Source of the DNA: Thioglobus_B sp964566765
GTDB lineage: Bacteria > Pseudomonadota > Gammaproteobacteria > PS1 > Pseudothioglobaceae
NCBI GenBank assembly: GCA_964566765.1
Contig: CAZMJI010000040.1
Span: 1-8,739, forward strand
Reading direction: 5' to 3'
DNA: 8,739 nucleotides
This document shows, piece after piece, positions 1-4,885 of the stretch. Below the pieces are notes generated by a model. The model did not search any database, was not told the DNA's origin, and saw only the letters and a program-made list of their open reading frames with translations. The position numbers were made by a program, and so were the translations under genes. How positions within the stretch are numbered: the first letter of the stretch is position 1; each line of letters begins with the position of its first letter.

Positions 1-11
1 GACAACAAGTC

Positions 12-40
12 AAAAAGCCACCCTTCGGGGTGGTTTTTTT
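12..40 (+). terminator. Rho-independent terminator of an upstream off-window gene
   Basis: A GC-rich 6-bp stem (CCACCC at 18-23, GGGTGG at 28-33) closes on a TTCG tetraloop and is followed by seven T. Five A before the stem could pair with the T run, so it may also work weakly on the other strand. It lies upstream of the FNR-like promoter and would isolate the yhcC-ubiUV operon from whatever precedes the window. Confidence 0.85.
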
Positions 41-59
41 GTGTCCCAATGAAAATTAA

Positions 60-73
60 TTGATATGCGTCAA
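60..73. promoter_or_regulatory. FNR/Anr-like binding site upstream of yhcC-ubiUV
   Basis: The site reads TTGAT-ATGC-GTCAA and matches 9 of 10 fixed positions of the FNR consensus TTGAT-N4-ATCAA. Its centre (66.5) is 41.5 bp from the start point predicted from the -10 box at 97-102. That is the classic class II activation position. FNR is an oxygen-sensing iron-sulfur regulator, so activation without oxygen is inferred. This agrees with the ubiUV genes downstream. Confidence 0.75.
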
Positions 74-96
74 AGACAGGGTTTTCACCAAGTGCC

Positions 97-108
97 TACA
101 ATGGTGTT
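97..108 (+). promoter_or_regulatory. -10 box and predicted start point, yhcC-ubiUV operon
   Basis: TACAAT at 97-102 matches the sigma-70 -10 consensus in 5 of 6 positions and would place the transcript start near 108. No good -35 is visible, as expected where FNR replaces -35 contacts. The start point falls almost on the first possible start codon of the gene (TTG at 109), so the message has at most a very short leader. Confidence 0.6.
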
Positions 109-1041
109 TTGTCAATCGCCGACCACAACTTGCTTTCAGAATACATCAACACCTTGGGTCAATCGCTGCTTAGGACGCATGGTGAACGAGTTCACAAGGT
201 GGCAATCGATGCAGGCCTTAGTTGCCCTAACCGTGATGGCTCTAAGGGTCGGGGGGGTTGTACTTTTTGCAATAACGCAACCTTTAGCCCTAATGGCCGG
301 TCACCAGCGCCCATACTTGAACAAATAGACAACGGTCGCAAAGTGTTGCTTAAGCGCACAGGGGCCAAGAAGTACATTGCCTATTTTCAAGCTTATACCA
401 ATACTTATGCCGACGTTGAAACCTTAAAAAAGATGTATGAGAGCGCGTTGACACAAGAAGATGTGGTCGGCATCTCTGTGGGTACGCGTCCAGACTGTGT
501 GCCGCCAGAGGTGATTGATTTGTTGGTGGATTATCAGAATCAAGGTTTTGAGGTTTGGCTGGAGTTGGGTCTGCAGTCGGCTTTTGACGACACCTTGGTG
601 CGTATCAATCGGGGGCATAATTTTGCGCAATACCAGCAAACCCTGCTGGCTGCGAGGGCCAAAGGTCTTCGTGTTTGTACGCATTTGATTATTGGCTTGC
701 CTGGAGAGAGTGAGGCACACTATCGTAGCACCCTGCAACAGGTGTTGGATTTAGGGGTGGATGGACTTAAGTTTCATCCGCTACACGTGGTTAAGGGTAC
801 ACAACTGGCCAATGAGTGGCGTCGCGGTGAGTATGAGCCCATGGAGATGGACTATTATGTCAAGATTGTGGCCGAACTGGTCAATATGGCGCCCACAAAA
901 ATGCTCTATCACCGCCTGACCGCAACCGCGAACGAACAGCAATTGTTAGCCCCCAAATGGTGCAATAAAAAATGGCAAGTATTGAACGCGATTGAAAACG
1001 AGTTCAAACAACAAAACAGGAAAAAAATATTATGGAATTAG
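109..1041 (+). CDS. yhcC: YhcC-type radical SAM protein (TIGR01212 family)
   Basis: This cytoplasmic iron-sulfur protein belongs to the Elp3-like branch of radical SAM enzymes; its reaction is not established. The cluster-binding cysteines are C39, C51 and C54 in a CX11CX2C arrangement (CPNRDG...GGCTFC), the spaced form typical of this family rather than CX3CX2C. Other family blocks are YIAYFQAYTNTYA (89-101), GTRPDCVP (125-132), WLELGLQ (150-156), INRGH (166-170) and HLIIGLPGE (192-200). Its 310 residues are close to the E. coli length. The start is uncertain: TTG at 109 has no Shine-Dalgarno, and the predicted transcript begins there. TTG at 130 gives an N-terminus that aligns better with E. 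coli YhcC. Its last 10 bp overlap ubiU, so it leads an operon with the anaerobic ubiquinone genes. A role with UbiUV is inferred only. Confidence 0.9.
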   Translation: MSIADHNLLSEYINTLGQSLLRTHGERVHKVAIDAGLSCPNRDGSKGRGGCTFCNNATFSPNGRSPAPILEQIDNGRKVLLKRTGAKKYIAYFQAYTNTYADVETLKKMYESALTQEDVVGISVGTRPDCVPPEVIDLLVDYQNQGFEVWLELGLQSAFDDTLVRINRGHNFAQYQQTLLAARAKGLRVCTHLIIGLPGESEAHYRSTLQQVLDLGVDGLKFHPLHVVKGTQLANEWRRGEYEPMEMDYYVKIVAELVNMAPTKMLYHRLTATANEQQLLAPKWCNKKWQVLNAIENEFKQQNRKKILWN

Positions 1042-2021
1042 TTTGTCCAGCGGGCAATCTGCCATCGTTAAAAACAGCCATTGATCATGGCGCGGATACG
1101 GTTTATATCGGTTTCGGGGACGATACCAATGCACGGCATTTTGCCGGTTTAAATTTTAACGAAGCGCGCGCCAAACAAGGGGTTGAGTACGCACACGCCA
1201 GGGGTAAAAAGGTGTATGTTGCCATTAATACCTACCCACAACCTTCGGGCTGGCAGCGCTGGACGGCAGCGATTGATCGAGCGGTTAACATAGGTGTGGA
1301 TGCGGTTATTCTGGCCGATATTGGTCTGATGGAGTACGCGGCCAGTCATTACCCGGAACTTAACCTACACTTGTCAGTGCAGGGCTCGGCAACCAGTTAC
1401 GAGGCCTTAGAGTTCTACCATCAAAATTTTGACATTAAGCGCGCGGTTTTGCCGCGCGTACTCTCTGTTGCTCAAGTCAAGAGAATTATTGACAATACAC
1501 CAGTAGATATTGAGGTGTTTGGCTTTGGCTCTTTGTGTGTGATGGTTGAGGGTCGGTGCATCCTCTCGTCTTACGCCACGGGCCGCTCTCCAAATACTTA
1601 TGGCGCCTGCTCTCCAGCCTCGCATGTTGAGTATATAGAAAATGACATCCAGCTTGAAACTCGGCTGGGCGGCGTGCTAATCGACGCTTACGAAAAGCAC
1701 GAAGTAGCGGGGTATCCAACCCTGTGCAAAGGCAGGTTTGAAGCCATGGGCAACACTTATTACGCGCTTGAAGAGCCAACCAGCTTGAACACATTAGAGA
1801 TACTACCGGAGCTAGAAGCCATTGGCGTGAAGGCTATTAAAATTGAAGGCAGACAGCGCTCCCCGTCTTACATTCAGACGGTTGCCGGCACTTGGTCGCA
1901 AGCATTGCAGCAACTTAAACAAGGCGACTATCAATCCAAAGACGAATGGCACCGGGCCCTGGCCGAGGTGTCCGAAGGTTTTCAAACCACGTTGGGCGCT
2001 TATCATCGGAGTTGGCAATGA
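1032..2021 (+). CDS. ubiU: UbiU, O2-independent ubiquinone hydroxylation protein (U32 family)
   Basis: UbiU and UbiV form a heterodimer of [4Fe-4S] proteins that hydroxylates ubiquinone precursors without oxygen. The protein has 329 residues and matches the E. coli sequence along its whole length, from MELVCPAGNLPSLK at the N-terminus to TLGAYHRSWQ at the end. The four cluster ligands C169, C176, C193 and C232 fall at the same residue numbers as in E. coli, in FGSLCVMVEGRC, GACSPA and PTLCKGR. The U32 signatures DDTNARHFAGLNF (30-42) and IKIEGRQRSPSY are present. The ATG at 1032 overlaps the end of yhcC, with AGGA at 1018-1021 as a somewhat distant ribosome binding site. Its stop overlaps the ubiV start (ATGA), so the pair should be translationally coupled. 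Confidence 0.97.
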   Translation: MELVCPAGNLPSLKTAIDHGADTVYIGFGDDTNARHFAGLNFNEARAKQGVEYAHARGKKVYVAINTYPQPSGWQRWTAAIDRAVNIGVDAVILADIGLMEYAASHYPELNLHLSVQGSATSYEALEFYHQNFDIKRAVLPRVLSVAQVKRIIDNTPVDIEVFGFGSLCVMVEGRCILSSYATGRSPNTYGACSPASHVEYIENDIQLETRLGGVLIDAYEKHEVAGYPTLCKGRFEAMGNTYYALEEPTSLNTLEILPELEAIGVKAIKIEGRQRSPSYIQTVAGTWSQALQQLKQGDYQSKDEWHRALAEVSEGFQTTLGAYHRSWQ

Positions 2022-2917
2022 AAGTTTCATTGGGCCCTATTTATTTCTATTGGTCGAAACAAAAAGTCTATGACTTTTATCAAGACATTGCCAATTCTGC
2101 AGTGGATATTGTCTATTTGGGCGAAGTGGTCTGCTCCAAGCGCAACGAGATCAAATTGGACGACTGGCTTCGTATCGCCCAGTTGTTAAGAGACGCCGGC
2201 AAAGAGGTGGTGCTCTCTACACTAACTTTGATCGAAGCCGACTCAGAGCTTAAGCGCTTGGCGCGTATTTGTCACAATTCGGCGTTCTTGGTCGAGGCCA
2301 ATGATTTTGCTGCGGTTAACCTGATGAGCAAACAACAAAAGCCTTTCGTATTGGGTCCCAGTGTCAACATGTACAATGGGGCCAGCCTTAACCTACTGGC
2401 CAAAAAGGGCTTAACGCGCTGGTGTTTTCCGGTGGAGTTGTCGGTTAACACACTAACACAAACCTTACAAGAAACAACAACGGATTTAGCGGTCGAGGTG
2501 TTTGTCTTTGGCCAGCTGCCACTGGCGTTTTCTGCGCGCTGCTTTACGGCCAGGGCTTACAATCTAGACAAAGACAATTGCCAGTACAAGTGCATGGCGC
2601 ACGAGCAAGGCATGTTGTTGTCAACCAAAGAACAACAGTCTTTTTTGACCATGAACGGTATTCAAACCCTCTCCAGTGATACCTTTAATCTGATTGCTCA
2701 ACTCGATCACATGCAAGAGCTAGGGGTTGAGGTAATCAGAATCAGTCCTCAGGCTGAAAACACTCGACAGATTGTCGAGATATTTAAGGCCAGAGCCCTG
2801 GGTGAGAATAGCGTAGACGAGGCAAGCAAACAATTGGATCAGTTGGTTTCTGGTGCACAATGTGATGGTTATTGGTTTGAGCAAGCGGGCATGGCGCAGA
2901 TCGAGCTGCAGCAATAA
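2018..2917 (+). CDS. ubiV: UbiV, O2-independent ubiquinone hydroxylation protein (U32 family)
   Basis: UbiV is the partner of UbiU in the anaerobic hydroxylation steps of ubiquinone synthesis. The protein has 299 residues. Four cysteines fit the [4Fe-4S] ligands known for UbiV: C39 (EVVCSKR), C175 (SARCFTAR), C188 and C192 (CQYKC). Other conserved blocks are MKVSLGP at the N-terminus, YLGEVVCSKR, VLSTLTL, RWCFPVELS (134-142), LPLAFSARCFTAR and VIRISPQ. I chose the ATG at 2018 over an upstream in-frame start at 1946. It overlaps the ubiU stop by 4 bp, has GGAG at 2008-2011 six bases before it, and begins exactly where the family begins. The gene ends only 10 bp from the end of the convergent dioxygenase gene, with no terminator between them. 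Confidence 0.97.
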   Translation: MKVSLGPIYFYWSKQKVYDFYQDIANSAVDIVYLGEVVCSKRNEIKLDDWLRIAQLLRDAGKEVVLSTLTLIEADSELKRLARICHNSAFLVEANDFAAVNLMSKQQKPFVLGPSVNMYNGASLNLLAKKGLTRWCFPVELSVNTLTQTLQETTTDLAVEVFVFGQLPLAFSARCFTARAYNLDKDNCQYKCMAHEQGMLLSTKEQQSFLTMNGIQTLSSDTFNLIAQLDHMQELGVEVIRISPQAENTRQIVEIFKARALGENSVDEASKQLDQLVSGAQCDGYWFEQAGMAQIELQQ

Positions 2918-2927
2918 CGCCAACTTG

Positions 2928-3842
2928 CTATGGTCGCAACCCTGTCTGTGCCAGGCGTTTGAAATAGCGCGCCCGATAGTAGTGTCGCTTGTGTTGTTCA
3001 CTGTCGGTAAAGGCCGCACGATTGTGCAAAACGTTGTTGCTGATTAGGCCCATGCCGGGTTCTAGTAAGCCGCTAAAGATGTAGCTTGAGTCCGGGTCAT
3101 GTAACAATTGTTGCAAGTATTCGACCGCAGCACCAACTCCATCGTCATCAGACCAGCGGATGTTTCTAGCTCTGGCGCTATAACGCATGTGTAAATCGCC
3201 TGTGTGGGTGAGGCTAAACACCGGTCCCGATCGCTCTGGTCTAGGGCTGCCATCGGGCTCCGTACCAGCGGGAATGCTCATTACATCATCGGCCATCAGG
3301 GCTCGAATAAAGTCTGGATTTTTTTCCCGTAATAGCAAGTAAGCCATCTCATGGTCCATCAGCTGGTTTTCTCCACCCACAGCAGCCCGCTGCACAACGT
3401 GTAGGTTGAGCGCATGAATTTGTTTGTCGGGTGCGTTGTAATAGCCGTCTGTATGCCAATTAATTAGTTTGTTGGTATAGGGTATGTAGTTTTTTCTGGT
3501 GCCGCTCTCCACCACGGTGAGCGAAGTCAAACCATTGTCATCAGCCAACCAGTTTTTGTTCATTTCTTCCAGACCAAACTGCCGGGCCAATGCCAGCGGA
3601 ATCTCTGGCGCTGGATTGGTGTCGGTGTTGCCAACATAGATGGCCATATTGGCTCGCTGGATTCGATCTAGTAGTGCGCCATGTTCGTTTTTGCTGAGCG
3701 ATCTTGGGTCTTTAATCTCAACCAAGAGCTCTTGAAGGCTGTTTGGGTGCGTTGCCAGTTTTTGGTCTCTCCAGCGTTGGTACAGTGTCTCATTGTTCAG
3801 TGCAAAGGGTGAGCGGGTCGAACTAAAGGCTTGATGTTGCAT
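2928..3842 (-). CDS. TauD/TfdA-like Fe(II)/2-oxoglutarate dioxygenase
   Basis: This is probably a non-heme iron oxygenase that uses O2 and 2-oxoglutarate; the substrate is unknown. Counting from the ATG at 3842 (304 residues), the HxD metal motif is in NWHTDGYYN (H130, D132). The distal histidine is in NNVLHNRAAF (H273), and R286 or R290 in the following RHYYRARYF stretch could bind 2-oxoglutarate. GGENQLMDHE (156-165) and the PGMGL segment just before the distal histidine also fit TauD/TfdA proteins. The start is uncertain: a TTG at 3911 adds 23 residues but has AAGG directly against it with no spacing, while the ATG at 3842 has no clear ribosome binding site. It is third in the ubiT operon, where an O2-consuming enzyme is unexpected. 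Taurine dioxygenase itself is unlikely given the context. Confidence 0.85.
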   Translation of the reverse strand: MQHQAFSSTRSPFALNNETLYQRWRDQKLATHPNSLQELLVEIKDPRSLSKNEHGALLDRIQRANMAIYVGNTDTNPAPEIPLALARQFGLEEMNKNWLADDNGLTSLTVVESGTRKNYIPYTNKLINWHTDGYYNAPDKQIHALNLHVVQRAAVGGENQLMDHEMAYLLLREKNPDFIRALMADDVMSIPAGTEPDGSPRPERSGPVFSLTHTGDLHMRYSARARNIRWSDDDGVGAAVEYLQQLLHDPDSSYIFSGLLEPGMGLISNNVLHNRAAFTDSEQHKRHYYRARYFKRLAQTGLRP

Positions 3843-3917
3843 GCGGACTTGAGTCGTGAAAAAACACCCAGTGTATCGATTTTGATGGCTTGAATCATTG
3901 ACGCGAATCAACCTTTG

Positions 3918-4184
3918 CTAGATCAGCTGATTTTTGCAGAGCACCGCGTGAATCTTTTTGGCGGTTTTAGCCAGTTTGTCTATGTCCTTAAAACTGGGGG
4001 TTTCGCCTTGGTCTAAACGATATTCCCAATCATCGATTTCGACGGCCAGAAAGTCCAGCAACTTAACCGAACAACCTCGGCAGGTGTCAGAGCAAAAATC
4101 GGTGTCTATCCCATCAAAAGGTAGCGTGGTTTTGATTTGCGCAATCAAGTTTCGCATCGCCGTGGTGACGTCGGGCTTGGCCAT
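3918..4184 (-). CDS. 88-residue cysteine-motif protein of unknown function, ubiT-linked
   Basis: I do not recognise a named family. The 88-residue protein is soluble, with no signal peptide or membrane segment. Its main feature is DFCSDTCRGCSVKLLDFL (29-46), with C31, C35 and C38 in a CX3CX2C pattern, plus a fourth cysteine at C83. This suggests an iron-sulfur or zinc site. The radical SAM spacing is probably coincidental, because the protein is far too small for that fold. The second half is charged and probably helical (DWEYRLDQGETPS, then KLAKTAKKIHAVL). It starts with ATG 16 bases after ubiT, with only a weak purine-rich stretch as a ribosome binding site, and its stop is in frame with the dioxygenase reading frame below. 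Its place directly after ubiT suggests a part in anaerobic quinone synthesis, perhaps as a cluster or electron carrier; this is inference. Confidence 0.75.
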   Translation of the reverse strand: MAKPDVTTAMRNLIAQIKTTLPFDGIDTDFCSDTCRGCSVKLLDFLAVEIDDWEYRLDQGETPSFKDIDKLAKTAKKIHAVLCKNQLI

Positions 4185-4200
4185 AATAAATGCTTTGTGT

Positions 4201-4686
4201 TTAGGCCTTTTTGCAGAACAATTGTTTTAATAGAGGTTGGCCCAGCTGCAGCGCTTGGTCAGTCTTGGCGCTAAACCAGTGAGCGTTAACATCAAATGCA
4301 TCTAGAAAGTTTTTGACGTGTAATCCCAGTTCGGTCGAGCCCTGCATTTTTATTTTTCTTTGAAAGAACAAGGTGTCAGGATCTTTTTCCCGACTAACCA
4401 TCGACAAAAAGTCACAAGCTTTGGCAGTGATGGTCAGCTCGATATTTTGCAAGTTGTCGCTACGAACAATTTTTCCTTGACTGAGTCCCAGAGAAAATGA
4501 CAAGCCGATGTCGCTAACTTCGATTAAGAGCCACTGCCCTTCTAAGAAGTCTAATTCTCCATCCTGAATCGCCTGTGCAAACACTTGGTTAAACAAAGCG
4601 GCGATTAGTGTATTGCTAACGGCGGTTGGCGTGAAGGCAAAAGGCGGGCTAAATAACACGCTGCCCAAAGGGTTCGTTGAAAGCAT
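4201..4686 (-). CDS. ubiT: UbiT, SCP2-domain accessory protein for anaerobic ubiquinone synthesis
   Basis: UbiT carries an SCP2 lipid-binding domain and works with UbiU and UbiV in O2-independent ubiquinone synthesis, probably by holding hydrophobic intermediates. From the ATG at 4686 it has 161 residues. It shares clear blocks with the E. coli protein: QAIQDGELDFLEGQWL near residue 40, DPDTLFFQRK (102-111) and STELGLHVKNFLDAF. It is somewhat shorter at the C-terminus than the E. coli form. The start could instead be GTG at 4692, which has GGA five bases upstream (4698-4700); the difference is two residues. It heads a minus-strand operon with the cysteine mini-protein and the dioxygenase, and is driven from an FNR-type promoter. 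Here ubiT is split from ubiUV by a convergent arrangement, although both units are in one locus. Confidence 0.94.
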   Translation of the reverse strand: MLSTNPLGSVLFSPPFAFTPTAVSNTLIAALFNQVFAQAIQDGELDFLEGQWLLIEVSDIGLSFSLGLSQGKIVRSDNLQNIELTITAKACDFLSMVSREKDPDTLFFQRKIKMQGSTELGLHVKNFLDAFDVNAHWFSAKTDQALQLGQPLLKQLFCKKA

Positions 4687-4709
4687 AACCACGTGAATCC
4701 AATTAACAG

Positions 4710-4722
4710 ATTCTGCATTCTA
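4710..4722 (-). promoter_or_regulatory. ubiT promoter, -10 box and predicted start point
   Basis: Read leftward, TAGAAT (4722 to 4717) matches the -10 consensus in 5 of 6 positions and places the start near 4710. That is 41.5 bp from the centre of the FNR-like dyad at 4745-4758, the class II position. The leader to the ubiT start codon would be about 18-24 bases. Confidence 0.6.
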
Positions 4723-4744
4723 TTACATTGGCGCCTGATTTTGA

Positions 4745-4758
4745 TTGACCAATGTCAA
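4745..4758. promoter_or_regulatory. FNR/Anr/Dnr-like dyad between ubiT and nrdD
   Basis: TTGAC-CAAT-GTCAA is a perfect 5+5 bp inverted repeat. It matches the FNR consensus in 8 of 10 positions and fits the degenerate TTGAY-N4-RTCAA form described for Anr and Dnr sites. Its centre is 41.5 bp from the predicted ubiT start and about 70 bp from the predicted nrdD start. One dimer could therefore activate both divergent operons. Confidence 0.7.
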
Positions 4759-4782
4759 GTTATTAAAAAAATATTAAATTTA

Positions 4783-4821
4783 TTAACACAATACTATATA
4801 TAGTGTTTTATAATCGAATAA
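4783..4821 (+). promoter_or_regulatory. nrdD promoter
   Basis: TATAAT at 4809-4814 is a perfect -10 box. The best -35-like element, TTAACA at 4783-4788, has a long 20-bp spacer, so unaided strength may be low and an activator useful. The start would be near 4821. The -10 box lies in the gap between the two NrdR boxes, and the predicted start sits at the edge of the second one, so NrdR binding should block the polymerase. Confidence 0.6.
4791..4806. promoter_or_regulatory. NrdR box 1
   Basis: ATACTATATATAGTGT matches the 16-bp NrdR consensus acaCwAtATaTwGtgt at all but one position. NrdR is the ATP/dATP-sensing ATP-cone repressor of ribonucleotide reductase genes. The box lies between the -35-like and -10 elements of nrdD. 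Confidence 0.9.
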
Positions 4822-4837
4822 ACACTACATATAGTAT
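4822..4837. promoter_or_regulatory. NrdR box 2
   Basis: ACACTACATATAGTAT is a second NrdR-type palindrome. It begins exactly 31 bp after box 1, about three helical turns, so both boxes face the same side of the helix, as is usual for tandem NrdR sites. It would cover the predicted nrdD transcript start. Confidence 0.9.
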
Positions 4838-4885
4838 TTGTAAGTGAAGTAGTATTTTTTCTATTTATAGCATCGAGGGGGTCGT

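Noticed and set aside
65..328. 87-residue ORF starting at the ATG at 65
   Set aside because: It starts inside the FNR-like site, before the predicted transcript start, and then runs out of frame through yhcC; the yhcC frame has clear family motifs.
1946..2017. Upstream in-frame extension of ubiV
   Set aside because: The extra 24 residues overlap ubiU coding sequence and match nothing in UbiV; the ATG at 2018 has a good ribosome binding site and the family N-terminus.
3918..4184. Mini-protein as a small radical SAM enzyme because of CX3CX2C
   Set aside because: At 88 residues it cannot form the partial barrel, and it has no GGE-like SAM motif; a simple metal site is more likely.
3958..4230. 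Plus-strand 90-residue ORF opposite the cysteine mini-protein
   Set aside because: It is antisense to a better-supported gene, has no visible ribosome site or recognisable motif, and extends into the ubiT 3' end.
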